This document shows, in pieces, positions 53,576 through 62,890 of a stretch of DNA of 64,000 nt. Source of the stretch: an uncultured Peptostreptococcaceae bacterium. GTDB lineage: Bacteria > Bacillota > Clostridia > Peptostreptococcales > Peptostreptococcaceae. The notes beneath the pieces were generated by a model. The model was not told the origin of the DNA. It worked only from the letters and a program-made list of their open reading frames with translations, and ran no database searches. Both the position numbers and the translations under genes were made by a program. The stretch is taken from contig CAMTIM010000029.1 of the NCBI GenBank assembly GCA_947072565.1, positions 62,001 to 126,000 on the forward strand, read 5' to 3'. Position 1 is the first letter of the stretch; each line of letters begins with the position of its first letter.

Positions 53576-55405
53576 TTATTCAACTGTTACTGATTTAGCT
53601 AAGTTTCTTGGCTTATCTACGTCACAACCTCTTTCAACTGCAACATAGTATGATAATAATTGAAGAGGTAGAACTGTTAATATACTTGATAATATATCAT
53701 CTACATTTGGTATATATATTACCTTGTCAGCAGCCTTTTCAACTTCTTTGTTCTTTTCTTGAGCTATAGCTATAACATATGCCCCTCTAGCTCTTACTTC
53801 AGCCATGTTAGAAACCATCTTCTCAAATAATTCCCCTTGAGTAGCTATTGCTATTACTGGTGTTCCTTTTTCTATTAATGCTATTGTACCATGCTTTAAT
53901 TCTCCAGCTGCAAAAGCTTCTGCATGGATATAAGATATTTCTTTTATCTTTAAAGCGCCTTCCATAGCTAAGTTATAATCTAATCCTCTACCTAGGTAGA
54001 ATGCACTATGAGCTTCTTTTAACGTTTTAGCAACATCTTCTTTTATATATGTTTCTTGCTCTAAAGCTTTTTCTACTTTAGATGGCATTTCTTTTAATTT
54101 TTCTATCATTTCATTATAGAACTCTTTAGTTATAGTTTCTCTCTTTATAGCAAAATCTAATGCTATCATATAGAATGATACTAATTGAGTAGTATAAGCC
54201 TTAGTAGATGCAACAGACACTTCTGGTCCTGCCCATGTATAGAATACATCATGAGATTCTCTAGCTATAGAAGAACCTACAACATTAGTTACTGCTAATA
54301 TTCTAGCTCCTCTTTCTTTAGCATATCTTAAAGATGCTAATGTATCTGCAGTTTCACCTGATTGACTTACTAGTATTAATAGTGTGTTTTCATCTATAAA
54401 TGGGTCTCTATATCTAAATTCAGATGCTATATCAGTTATTACTGGTATTTTAGCAAACTTTTCTATAGCAAATTTTCCAACAAGTCCTGCATGATATGCA
54501 GTACCACATGCAACTATATAAACTTTATTTATTTTTTCTAAGTCTTGCTTAGTCATTTTTATATCATCTAATTGAATTTCTCCATTATCATTTAATCTTC
54601 TTATTAATGTTTCTCTAACTCCGCTTGGTTGTTCGTACACTTCTTTTAACATGAAGTGCTCATATCCACCTTTAGATGCAGCTTCTACATCCCAAGTTAT
54701 TTTTGTAGCTTCTTTTTCAACAACTTCTCTATTTTCATTTAAAACAGTTAATTTATCTCCAACCATATGAACAAATTCACCATTTTCTAAGAAATATACA
54801 TTTCTAGTATACTTTAATATAGCAGGTATATCTGATGCTATGAAGTTTTCACCTTCTCCAAGACCTACTACTAATGGGCTGTCTTTTCTTACAGCTACTA
54901 ATTCATTGTTGTTGTCTTTGCATACAACACCTAGTGCATATGCTCCTCTTAATCTTTCAGTAGCCTTGTAAACAGCATCTAGTAAGTTTCCTTCATAGTA
55001 CTTATCTACTAAGTGTGCTACTACCTCTGTATCAGTTTGAGATAAGAATAATACACCTTCACTTTGTAACTCTTCTCTTAACTCCATGTAGTTTTCTATT
55101 ATACCATTATGAACAACAGCTATTGTTCTATCCATATTGAAATGAGGATGAGAGTTTACATCTGATGGTTCTCCATGAGTTGCCCATCTAGTATGCCCTA
55201 TTCCTAATCCACCTTCTATTGGATTTTTTTCTAAGTCTTCTGCTAATATTGCAAGTCTTCCTTTGAACTTTCTTATCTCTAATTCATTTCCAACGTTAAC
55301 TGCAACTCCTGCAGAATCATAACCTCTGTACTCTAACTTAGAAAGCCCTTCTATTAAAACCTCTGTTGCTTGTCTGTATCCTAAATATCCAACTATTCCA
55401 CACAT
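53576..55405 (-). CDS. glmS: Glutamine-fructose-6-phosphate aminotransferase
   Basis: It makes glucosamine-6-phosphate, the entry to amino-sugar and peptidoglycan synthesis. The protein is 609 aa: glutaminase domain with the N-terminal nucleophile Cys after Met (MCGIVGYLG), then two SIS isomerase domains (LVSQSGETADTLASL; KPRNLAKSVTVE end). The ATG at 55405 follows AGGAGGATT. The glmS ribozyme in the 5' leader controls it. Confidence 0.97.
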   Translation of the reverse strand: MCGIVGYLGYRQATEVLIEGLSKLEYRGYDSAGVAVNVGNELEIRKFKGRLAILAEDLEKNPIEGGLGIGHTRWATHGEPSDVNSHPHFNMDRTIAVVHNGIIENYMELREELQSEGVLFLSQTDTEVVAHLVDKYYEGNLLDAVYKATERLRGAYALGVVCKDNNNELVAVRKDSPLVVGLGEGENFIASDIPAILKYTRNVYFLENGEFVHMVGDKLTVLNENREVVEKEATKITWDVEAASKGGYEHFMLKEVYEQPSGVRETLIRRLNDNGEIQLDDIKMTKQDLEKINKVYIVACGTAYHAGLVGKFAIEKFAKIPVITDIASEFRYRDPFIDENTLLILVSQSGETADTLASLRYAKERGARILAVTNVVGSSIARESHDVFYTWAGPEVSVASTKAYTTQLVSFYMIALDFAIKRETITKEFYNEMIEKLKEMPSKVEKALEQETYIKEDVAKTLKEAHSAFYLGRGLDYNLAMEGALKIKEISYIHAEAFAAGELKHGTIALIEKGTPVIAIATQGELFEKMVSNMAEVRARGAYVIAIAQEKNKEVEKAADKVIYIPNVDDILSSILTVLPLQLLSYYVAVERGCDVDKPRNLAKSVTVE

Positions 55406-55471
55406 ATTCAAAATCCTCCTAAAAATATTATTTTTTTGTTTTATATTTTTAGAGTTAGGTCATATGTTTAC

Positions 55472-55624
55472 ATAAGCTTCCCTTTGTCCATAGAATTACT
55501 TCTATGATTTAAGGAAGTTCTAACGATGGTAAACACACCGCAGAGCATCCGCCGACAATTCGATAAACTCTGACCTCGTCAACTTAACAATTATTTAAAT
55601 AATGATCTGCTAAGTTCTGGCGCT
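55472..55624 (-). ncRNA. glmS self-cleaving ribozyme
   Basis: The minus strand reads AGCGCCAGAACTTAGC, TTAAGTTGACGAGGTCAGAG, TTTATCGAATTGTCGGCGGA, TGCTCTGCGGTGTG and GGACAAAGGGAAGC, the conserved glmS blocks in order. Cleavage is expected between A at 55624 and G at 55623. Glucosamine-6-phosphate is the cofactor and the product of the gene, giving feedback control. Confidence 0.97.
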
Positions 55625-55632
55625 TATAAAGC

Positions 55633-55656
55633 AAATACTAATATGTATTAGTATTT
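55633..55656 (-). repeat. Perfect inverted repeat between glmM and the glmS ribozyme
   Basis: AAATACTAATA, two bases, TATTAGTATTT. The T-poor sequence after it on the minus strand makes termination doubtful, so glmM and glmS are probably cotranscribed at least in part. Confidence 0.6.
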
Positions 55657-55665
55657 ACTTTTAAT

Positions 55666-57012
55666 TTACGATAGTTTTTCTTGTATAAGATTAGCTAAGT
55701 TTGTAGCTAGTTCTTTTATTTGACCTTCCTCTTTACCCTCTAACATAACTCTTACTAATGGTTCTGTTCCTGATGGTCTTATTAAGACTCTTCCACATCC
55801 ATCTAATAAGCTTTCTATTCTTTCTATTTCACTTTTTATTTGTGGGTATTCCATATATCTATTCTTATTCTCATTTTTTATTCTAGCATTAACTAGTACT
55901 TGTGGATACTGAGTCATTACTGCTGCTAGTTCTGATAATTTCTTTTGTTCCTCTAATACTATTTGAGCTAGTACTAATGAACTTAAAACACCATCTCCAG
56001 TTGTATTGTAATCTAAGAATATCATATGGCCTGATTGCTCTCCACCTAAGTTATATCCACTGTTTTTCATTTCTTCTAGTACATATCTATCACCTACACC
56101 AGTAGTAGATAGCTTTACACCATGTTCTTTTGCTGCAATAGTAAGACCTATGTTACTCATTACTGTAACTACTAATGTATCTTGTGCTAACTTACTCTTT
56201 TTCTTTAAGTATATAGCACTTAATATCATTATATGGTCTCCATCAACAATGTTTCCGTCTTCATTAACAGCAATTAATCTATCTGCGTCTCCATCATATG
56301 CAAGACCTAAATCTGCTTTATGTTTTAAAACAGCTTCTTGTAATTTTTGTGGATGAGTTGATCCACACTTATCATTTATATTATTCCCATTTGGTTCACT
56401 ATTTATAGTTATAACACTTGCACCTAATTCATCAAATACTATCGGTGCAACTTTGTATGCTGCTCCATTAGCGCAGTCTAAGACTACTTTTAATCCTTTA
56501 AAATCTACATTTATTATAGATTTTAAGTAATCTATATAATCTCTTTGTGCATCATGCATGTGTATTTTTTTGCCTACTTTGTCTCCAACTGGGTAATAAT
56601 CTACTTTTTCTATGTTGTCTATATAGTTTTCTATGTTTAATTCAACTTCATCATCTAATTTATATCCATCTTCATTAAAGAACTTTATTCCGTTATATTC
56701 AACTGGGTTGTGTGATGCAGATATAACTACCCCACAATCAGCATCATATTTTTTTATTAAATATGCAACAGCAGGTGTTGGCACTACTCCAACAGTAATT
56801 ACATCACATCCAACAGACATAAGTCCTGATATTAATGATGCTTCTAGCATATCTCCTGATATTCTTGTATCTTTTCCTACTATTACTTTAACCTTTTCTT
56901 TTCCTTGAGCTAAAACGTAGCCTCCAGCTCTCCCTAACTTATATGTTAAGTCACAAGTAAGCTCTGTATTAGCTATACCTCTTACCCCATCTGTTCCAAA
57001 ATATTTTCTCAT
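55666..57012 (-). CDS. glmM: Phosphoglucosamine mutase
   Basis: It converts glucosamine-6-phosphate to glucosamine-1-phosphate. The protein is 448 aa. The phosphoserine is S100 in SASHNP; the metal loop is DGDADR and the sugar-binding loop GEQSGH; RPSGTEP closes the active site. The ATG at 57012 follows AAAGGAGA. It lies upstream of the glmS ribozyme and glmS, an operon of consecutive steps. Confidence 0.96.
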   Translation of the reverse strand: MRKYFGTDGVRGIANTELTCDLTYKLGRAGGYVLAQGKEKVKVIVGKDTRISGDMLEASLISGLMSVGCDVITVGVVPTPAVAYLIKKYDADCGVVISASHNPVEYNGIKFFNEDGYKLDDEVELNIENYIDNIEKVDYYPVGDKVGKKIHMHDAQRDYIDYLKSIINVDFKGLKVVLDCANGAAYKVAPIVFDELGASVITINSEPNGNNINDKCGSTHPQKLQEAVLKHKADLGLAYDGDADRLIAVNEDGNIVDGDHIMILSAIYLKKKSKLAQDTLVVTVMSNIGLTIAAKEHGVKLSTTGVGDRYVLEEMKNSGYNLGGEQSGHMIFLDYNTTGDGVLSSLVLAQIVLEEQKKLSELAAVMTQYPQVLVNARIKNENKNRYMEYPQIKSEIERIESLLDGCGRVLIRPSGTEPLVRVMLEGKEEGQIKELATNLANLIQEKLS

Positions 57013-57127
57013 TAAAAAATCTCCTTTCACGACGAAAAGCTTATCAAATTATAATATATTATTATGCACACATAAATGTTATTGATTCTCTAGTTTATTC
57101 CATAAGGACATTTTAATATATATAAAC

Positions 57128-57165
57128 AAAAAGGACAATAGAAATGTTTCTATTGTCCTTTTTTT
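57128..57165 (-). terminator. Terminator of the ptb-buk-kor operon
   Basis: AAAAAGGACAATAGAAA, two bases, TTTCTATTGTCCTTTTT: a 17-base perfect stem. Confidence 0.92.
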
Positions 57166-57190
57166 GTAATTTTTGAGTATTAATATAATA

Positions 57191-57733
57191 CTATTTTATA
57201 GCAGCTGCACCCTTTAATAAAGCGTCCTTATTTAAAGGTACAAACTTCTCTTTACTAGGTCCAAATACTTTTTTGAAAGCTTCTAAAACTGAGTCAACTT
57301 CTACTGCTGGTTCTGTTTTTAGGTAAGCTCCTAACATTATCATATTTGCAACTCTAGGGTTTCCTAATTCTGCAGCTAAATCATTTGCTTGTATATAATA
57401 AACGTCAACATCGTCTCTTTTTACTTTTTGCTCTATAAGAGAACTGTTTACTATTATTTTTCCACCTGGCTTAACTTCACTTTCAAATTTTTCAAGTGAT
57501 GGTAAGTTCATAACTATTGCACAAGTAGCATCTCCTGTTATAAGAGGAGAACCTACTGGGTTATTAGATACAGTTACTGCACAGTTAGCTGTACCTCCAC
57601 GCATTTCTGGTCCATATGATGGTAACCAAGAAACTTCTTTACCTTCTAGCATTCCTGCATAAGTAAGTAATTGTCCCATAGACATAACACCTTGACCACC
57701 GAATCCTGCACATATTACTCTAGCTGTAGACAT
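57191..57733 (-). CDS. 2-oxoacid:ferredoxin oxidoreductase, gamma subunit
   Basis: A 180-aa gamma subunit (KorC/VorC type). It begins MSTARVICAGFGGQGVMSMGQLL, with the GGQG nucleotide/CoA-related loop. It completes a four-subunit enzyme (delta, alpha, beta, gamma) that oxidises a 2-oxoacid to acyl-CoA and CO2 with ferredoxin as acceptor. It is the last gene of the unit, two bases after the beta gene. Confidence 0.9.
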   Translation of the reverse strand: MSTARVICAGFGGQGVMSMGQLLTYAGMLEGKEVSWLPSYGPEMRGGTANCAVTVSNNPVGSPLITGDATCAIVMNLPSLEKFESEVKPGGKIIVNSSLIEQKVKRDDVDVYYIQANDLAAELGNPRVANMIMLGAYLKTEPAVEVDSVLEAFKKVFGPSKEKFVPLNKDALLKGAAAIK

Positions 57734-57734
57734 A

Positions 57735-58490
57735 TTACTTCACCTCCCCATTAAGATCAATATTTTTAAGATTTCCTAAAGGATAGTATGGCATCATGTT
57801 GTCTCTTAACCATTGTAATGCATCATTTGGTGCTAATCCCCAGTTAGTTGGGCATGTAGATAATACTTCTACTATACCAAATCCTAATCCTGCATGTTGA
57901 ACTTCAAAAGCTTTCTTTATAGCTTTTTTAGCTTTTCTAACATTAGCAGGTGTATCTACTGAAACTCTCTCTACAAATACAGCTCCTGGTAATGTAGCTA
58001 ACATTTCACTCATTTGTATTGGGAATCCTTGTTTATCTATTTCTCTTCCGTTTGGAGCTGTAGTAGCCTTTTGTCCAACTAATGTAGTTGGAGCCATTTG
58101 TCCACCAGTCATTCCATATATAGCATTATTTACAAATATAGTAGTGAATTTTTCTCCTCTAGCTGCAGCATGAACTATTTCAGCTGTACCTATTGAAGCT
58201 AAATCTCCATCTCCTTGATATGTAAATACTGTTTTATCAGGTTGAATTCTTTTTATACCTGTAGCAGCTGCTGGTGCTCTACCGTGAGATGCTTCTTGCA
58301 TATCACAATTAAAGTAATTGTATGCTAGAACTGAACATCCAACTGGAGCTACACCTACAGTATCTCCTAATACTTCTAATTCATCTAATACTTCTGCTAC
58401 TAATCTATGGATTATACCATGAGTACATCCTGGACAATAATGAGTTTGAGCATCTGTTAAACCTTGAGTTTTCTTAAATACAACTGACAT
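57735..58490 (-). CDS. 2-oxoacid:ferredoxin oxidoreductase, beta (TPP) subunit
   Basis: A 251-aa subunit that binds thiamine pyrophosphate. CPGCTHGIIHRL supplies cluster-proximal residues, and the TPP motif GDGDLASIGTAEIVHAAARGEKFTTIFVNN is intact. It overlaps the alpha gene by one base (58490). Family resemblance is to KorB/VorA. Confidence 0.9.
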   Translation of the reverse strand: MSVVFKKTQGLTDAQTHYCPGCTHGIIHRLVAEVLDELEVLGDTVGVAPVGCSVLAYNYFNCDMQEASHGRAPAAATGIKRIQPDKTVFTYQGDGDLASIGTAEIVHAAARGEKFTTIFVNNAIYGMTGGQMAPTTLVGQKATTAPNGREIDKQGFPIQMSEMLATLPGAVFVERVSVDTPANVRKAKKAIKKAFEVQHAGLGFGIVEVLSTCPTNWGLAPNDALQWLRDNMMPYYPLGNLKNIDLNGEVK

Positions 58491-59566
58491 TATCTAACAC
58501 CTCCTACAGCTAATTCACTTTCTACTACTTCTTTAGCTTTGTTAGCTATTCCATCTGGATCTGGTATCATTCCACCAGCTCTTCCATAGAAGTGTACAGG
58601 TAATCTTCCTTCAACTGCTAATCTTACATCCTCTACCATTTGACCCATACTCATCTCAACAGTTAATAAGTTTTTAGCTTCTGGTATTTGATTGAAAGCT
58701 TCAACTGGGAATGGCCATAAAGTTTTAGGTCTTATAAGACCTGCCTTTATTCCTTCTCCTCTTAATATTTCTATAGCATTTTTTACTATTCTAGATGTAG
58801 TACCATAAGCTACGAATACTAATTCAGCATCTTCTGTTTTATACATTTCATAATCAACTTCATTTTTTTCTATTTCTTTATATTTAGCTTCTAATTTTAT
58901 ACAATGTTGTTCTAATTCATCTGGTTGTAAGTATAATGAATTTATTACATTAGGTTTTCTTTTTCCTTTAGTTCCTGTAGTTGCCCAATCTTTAACTGGT
59001 AATTCTCTAGTTTTAGGAGCTCTAAATTCTACTGGCTCCATCATTTGTCCTATCATACCATCTGCAACTACCATAACTGGTGTTCTATAGAAATCTGCAA
59101 CATTGAAAGCTTCCATTATCATATCAACAGCTTCTTGAACAGTAGCAGGTGCGAAAACTGGTGTTCTGTAATCTCCATTACCTCCACCTCTTGTAGACAT
59201 AAAGTAGTCAGCTTGAGAAGGTTGTATTCCACCAAGTCCTGGACCCCCTCTCATTACGTTAACTACAACGCATGGAAGTTCAGCTCCTGCTGCATAAGTT
59301 ATCCCTTCTTGCTTTAGTGCTATCCCTGGAGAAGATGAAGAAGTCATAACTCTAGCTCCTGTACCTGCTCCTCCGTATATCATATTTATAGCAGAAACTT
59401 CTGATTCTGCTTGAACGAATACTCCGCCAACATTAGGTAACTCTTTAGCCATGTATTCTGGTAATTCATTTTGTGGTGTTATAGGGTAACCGAAGAAGTA
59501 TTTGCATCCAGCTTCTATAGCTGCTTTTCCAAATGCTTCGTTACCTTTCATAAGTATCTTAGCCAT
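58490..59566 (-). CDS. 2-oxoacid:ferredoxin oxidoreductase, alpha subunit (VorB/KorA)
   Basis: A 358-aa subunit with the pyrimidine-binding domain of the TPP enzyme (YPITPQNELPEYMA; ESEVSAINMIYGGAGTGARVMTSSSSPG). VorB and KorA are close relatives; the presence of ptb and buk in the same unit points to branched-chain or short-chain acyl-CoA products. The exact 2-oxoacid (2-oxoisovalerate, 2-oxoglutarate or other) is not readable. Confidence 0.9.
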   Translation of the reverse strand: MAKILMKGNEAFGKAAIEAGCKYFFGYPITPQNELPEYMAKELPNVGGVFVQAESEVSAINMIYGGAGTGARVMTSSSSPGIALKQEGITYAAGAELPCVVVNVMRGGPGLGGIQPSQADYFMSTRGGGNGDYRTPVFAPATVQEAVDMIMEAFNVADFYRTPVMVVADGMIGQMMEPVEFRAPKTRELPVKDWATTGTKGKRKPNVINSLYLQPDELEQHCIKLEAKYKEIEKNEVDYEMYKTEDAELVFVAYGTTSRIVKNAIEILRGEGIKAGLIRPKTLWPFPVEAFNQIPEAKNLLTVEMSMGQMVEDVRLAVEGRLPVHFYGRAGGMIPDPDGIANKAKEVVESELAVGGVR

Positions 59567-59589
59567 TAAAATTCCCCCTTAATTTTTAA

Positions 59590-59805
59590 TTAGTCTCTCT
59601 CTACTGTTATTACTGAATCTGGGCACATAGTAGCACAGTTTGTACATCCTATACATTTATCCATATCATTAACTGATGCTGGATTGTATCCCTTTTTATT
59701 GATCTTACTATTATCCATTGATATAATTTTTACTGGACATGCATCTACGCATAATCCACAACCTTTGCAAAGGTCTTTATTAAAAGATACTGTTCCTTTA
59801 GCCAT
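59590..59805 (-). CDS. 2-oxoacid:ferredoxin oxidoreductase, delta (ferredoxin) subunit
   Basis: A 71-aa two-cluster ferredoxin: CKGCGLCVDACP and CIGCTNCATMCP. It is the electron exit of the 2-oxoacid oxidoreductase whose other three subunits follow at once. The RBS AGGAGGCAT serves the ATG at 59805. Confidence 0.93.
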   Translation of the reverse strand: MAKGTVSFNKDLCKGCGLCVDACPVKIISMDNSKINKKGYNPASVNDMDKCIGCTNCATMCPDSVITVERD

Positions 59806-59848
59806 CTTCTTATGCCTCCTTAAATCTTTCTATATATTTGAGCTCAAA

Positions 59849-60526
59849 CTACATCCAATCTTCTCTCATATAAAGCTTTATTGGGAATACTTCCCCTTCT
59901 AAATCCTTAGGTAACTCCGGTATAAGGTTTTCCATACACACAACATACTTAACTGGTATATCACATAGCTTTGATACTTTTGATACCAATGCTTGTCCTC
60001 TTAATATATCTTCTATTGTAGTAGATCTTATAAGATGTGTATTATTTATTAAACCTGTAACTTTAAGTCCTGAAGATTTTTCTATTGCTCTTATATGTTC
60101 AATGACTTTTTCAGCAGTCTGAGTTTGCTCTCTATTTGCATTTACTACACAAAACATATCATAATCATTTTCTTTTATTAAATGATTAAATCTTCCTACT
60201 ACCCTTGCACCTACATTATCCCCACCAACATCCATAACATAGTCATAAGACTTATCGTTTATTGGAGTTGTTATTTGCCCTGATAATGCTGGCAAATCTA
60301 GTGTTGGAGCATCTATTGAACTATCTATTGGAAGTATATCTAATGATTTTAATAATTCTTTTTTCTCTCTTGTTCTAAAGTACACATTTACCACATCTAA
60401 ATCTGATAAAGCAACTTTATTTTTTACTTCTTTTCTCAACTTAGTGACATAATTTATAGCAAATTCACTTTTTCCACTTCCATAATGTCCTATTATGATT
60501 CTTATTCTGTTATCGTTAGTTATCAT
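59849..60526 (-). CDS. P-loop ATPase of unknown role in the ptb-buk-kor unit
   Basis: A 225-aa P-loop protein. Walker A GHYGSGKSEF is at 13-22; DLDVVNVYFR and MDVGGDNVGARVVG follow, the latter at the place of Walker B. The pattern recalls MinD/CobQ-like ATPases without clear membership. The ATG at 60526 lies after GGTGAG; the ATG at 60538 has no site. It lies between butyrate kinase and the oxidoreductase genes; a role in cofactor or cluster insertion is only a guess. Confidence 0.7.
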   Translation of the reverse strand: MITNDNRIRIIIGHYGSGKSEFAINYVTKLRKEVKNKVALSDLDVVNVYFRTREKKELLKSLDILPIDSSIDAPTLDLPALSGQITTPINDKSYDYVMDVGGDNVGARVVGRFNHLIKENDYDMFCVVNANREQTQTAEKVIEHIRAIEKSSGLKVTGLINNTHLIRSTTIEDILRGQALVSKVSKLCDIPVKYVVCMENLIPELPKDLEGEVFPIKLYMREDWM

Positions 60527-60584
60527 TATCTCACCCATTAAGTCATATAATTAAATTCATATATGTTATTTGTTTAATGCTATT

Positions 60585-61679
60585 TTATATGCACTGCACT
60601 GCACAACCATATACTTGAGGTTCTTCTTCTTTATTTAAAACTCTAAGTCCTCCTTGTGCTAATGCAATCATCTCATCTTCACCTGGGTAAACCTTTACAT
60701 CAGATATGAAATTAACTCTTTCTTCTATCATTCCTGTAAACATCTTAGAATAAGCTATTCCACCTGTTAAAAGAACTGCGTCTACCTTTCCTTTTAATAC
60801 AGATGCACAAGAACCTATCTCCTTACTTACTTGGTAAGCCATAGCTTCATAAACTAATTTAGCTTTTTCATCTCCAGCTTCTATTCTAGATTCAACATCT
60901 CTACCATCATTAGTATTTAAGTATCCTACTAGACCACCATTTCCTTTTATTCTTTTCTTTATTTCATCTTGAGTGTATTTTCCACTAAAGCACATTTTAA
61001 CTAAATCACCTACTGGTAATCCACCACTTCTCTCTGGAGAAAATGGACCTTCACCATCTAGAGCATTAGCAACGTCTATTACTTTACCATTTTCATGTGC
61101 TCCTACAGATACTCCTCCACCCATATGAGCTACTATAAAGTTACAATCACTATATTCCTTATTTAATTCCTTAGCTGCTCTTCTAGCTATAGCTTTTTGA
61201 TTTAATGCATGGAATATACTTTTTCTATCTATTTCAGGTATTCCTGATACCCTAGCTACCTCATTCATTTCATCAACAACAACAGGGTCTACTATGTATG
61301 ATGGTATATTAACTTGATCCCCTATTTCTTTTGCTATAATTCCACCTAAGTTTGATGCATGTTCACCTAAAACACCAACTCTTAAATCTTCTATCATAGG
61401 CTTATTTACAACATAAGTTCCACCTTGTATAGGTTTAAGAAGACCACCCCTACCTACAACTGCATGTAAGTCACTTGTCTTAACTCCACCTTCCACTAAT
61501 GCTTCTTCTATAACATTTTTACGAAATTCAAACTGATCTGAAATTTTTTCATATTTCCCTATTTCTTCAGAAGAATGTCTTAACGTTTTTTCAAATACCA
61601 AATCCTCATTATCAAACACAGCTATTTTAGTTGATGTTGAACCTGGGTTTATTGTTAGTATTTTGAATATATTATCCAT
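60585..61679 (-). CDS. buk: Butyrate kinase
   Basis: It converts butyryl phosphate (or branched acyl phosphates) and ADP to the acid and ATP. The protein is 364 aa of the acetokinase family: [15 protein letters not shown] at the start, GRGG and HMGGGVSVG in the middle, LTGGIAYS near the end. It follows ptb by 19 bases. Confidence 0.95.
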   Translation of the reverse strand: MDNIFKILTINPGSTSTKIAVFDNEDLVFEKTLRHSSEEIGKYEKISDQFEFRKNVIEEALVEGGVKTSDLHAVVGRGGLLKPIQGGTYVVNKPMIEDLRVGVLGEHASNLGGIIAKEIGDQVNIPSYIVDPVVVDEMNEVARVSGIPEIDRKSIFHALNQKAIARRAAKELNKEYSDCNFIVAHMGGGVSVGAHENGKVIDVANALDGEGPFSPERSGGLPVGDLVKMCFSGKYTQDEIKKRIKGNGGLVGYLNTNDGRDVESRIEAGDEKAKLVYEAMAYQVSKEIGSCASVLKGKVDAVLLTGGIAYSKMFTGMIEERVNFISDVKVYPGEDEMIALAQGGLRVLNKEEEPQVYGCAVQCI

Positions 61680-61698
61680 ATGCCTACCCCCTAATATA

Positions 61699-62601
61699 TT
61701 AAGCTTTAGCAGCCATTAGTACACCTAAAGCTATTGAATTTAACTTAGTTTCTTCATTATCAGCTCTTGAAGTTAATATTACAGGAGCTTTTGCACCTAC
61801 TATAAGGCCTGCATTTTTTGACTTAGCAAAAAATACTAATGATTTATATAGTATATTTCCAGCCTCTATATCTGGAGCTAATAATATATCTGCTTTACCT
61901 GCTACAGGATGATTTATTCCCTTATGATTTGCAGCTTCTATTGATACTGCATTATCTAATGCGAAAGGTCCACCTACTATACAACCTTTAAGTTCTCCTC
62001 TTTCACACATTTCTTCTAATTCTTTTGCATCTATTGTATCTTGCATTTTAGGATTTACTTTTTCTTTTGCACATAACGCTGCTACTTTTGGTATGTCTAT
62101 ATCTAATGAATGTGCTACAGTACATGAATTTTCTATAATTTGTTTTTTAACATTTACATCTGGTGCTAAGTTCATTGCTGCATCTGTTACTAAAAATAAT
62201 CTATCATATCCTTCTATATCAAATACTGCAACATGACTTAATACATTTCCAGTTCTCAGACCAACTTCTTTATTTAACACAGCTTTTAATATTATTGCTG
62301 TATCCACTAGTCCCTTCATTACCATGTCTGCTTTGCCTTGTGATACTAATTCAACTGCCTTAAGAGATGCTTCTGATAAGTCTTTTATGTCTATTAATTC
62401 ATAATTGTTAAGATCTATGTTTATACTACCTGCTATTTCTTTTGTTTTTTCTATATCTCCAACCAAAATAGCATTAGCTATTTCTTCTTTTCTTGCCATT
62501 TCAACTGCCATTAAAACTTCTTTATCTTGGCAACATGCCACTGATATAGTTTTAGGTCCCCTATCTCTTGCAAACTTTATAACTTCTTCAAAGTTTCTCA
62601 T
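61699..62601 (-). CDS. ptb: Phosphate butyryltransferase
   Basis: It turns butyryl-CoA and phosphate into butyryl phosphate. The protein is 300 aa of the phosphotransacetylase family ([40 protein letters not shown]). The RBS GAGGTGGGA serves the ATG at 62601. It opens the seven-gene unit. A perfect palindrome about 85 bases upstream is a candidate operator. Confidence 0.95.
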   Translation of the reverse strand: MRNFEEVIKFARDRGPKTISVACCQDKEVLMAVEMARKEEIANAILVGDIEKTKEIAGSINIDLNNYELIDIKDLSEASLKAVELVSQGKADMVMKGLVDTAIILKAVLNKEVGLRTGNVLSHVAVFDIEGYDRLFLVTDAAMNLAPDVNVKKQIIENSCTVAHSLDIDIPKVAALCAKEKVNPKMQDTIDAKELEEMCERGELKGCIVGGPFALDNAVSIEAANHKGINHPVAGKADILLAPDIEAGNILYKSLVFFAKSKNAGLIVGAKAPVILTSRADNEETKLNSIALGVLMAAKA

Positions 62602-62684
62602 CTAATCCCACCTCATTTTTCATATGTAAATAAAAAATTTCTTATGCTTTTAACTCTAATTAACAATTAATTCTATTTTATTTT

Positions 62685-62697
62685 GAACAATTTGTTC
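62685..62697 (-). promoter_or_regulatory. Candidate operator upstream of ptb
   Basis: GAACAATTTGTTC, a perfect 13-base palindrome. A possible -10 box TATACT (62708-62713) lies just upstream on the minus strand, with only a weak -35 (TGGGAA, 62731-62736). A repressor here would block ptb transcription. Confidence 0.4.
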
Positions 62698-62752
62698 TTA
62701 CATTTAAAGTATACACTTTTTAGTATCGTTTTCCCAGTGCATTATGATTTTT

Positions 62753-62780
62753 TTGACTTTTCAGATTATTCTACTATAAT
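62753..62780 (+). promoter_or_regulatory. Plus-strand promoter-like sequence antisense to ybbR
   Basis: TTGACT (62753-62758), 16-base spacer, TATAAT (62775-62780). No plus-strand gene follows; a transcript would run through the terminator region into the 3' end of ybbR in antisense. Confidence 0.4.
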
Positions 62781-62815
62781 GCATCTTTACTTTTATAGTA
62801 TTACTAAAATAAATA

Positions 62816-62870
62816 AGATGCAACAAAAATATGCGTTTTTATATTTAAAACGATAATTTCTGCTGCATCT
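62816..62870 (-). terminator. Terminator of the ybbR operon
   Basis: Minus strand AGATGCAGCA and TGTTGCATCT pair (one wobble), enclosing a second stem CGTTTT/AAAACG; TATTTATTTT follows. Confidence 0.7.
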
Positions 62871-62890
62871 ACAATTCATAATTTTACATT

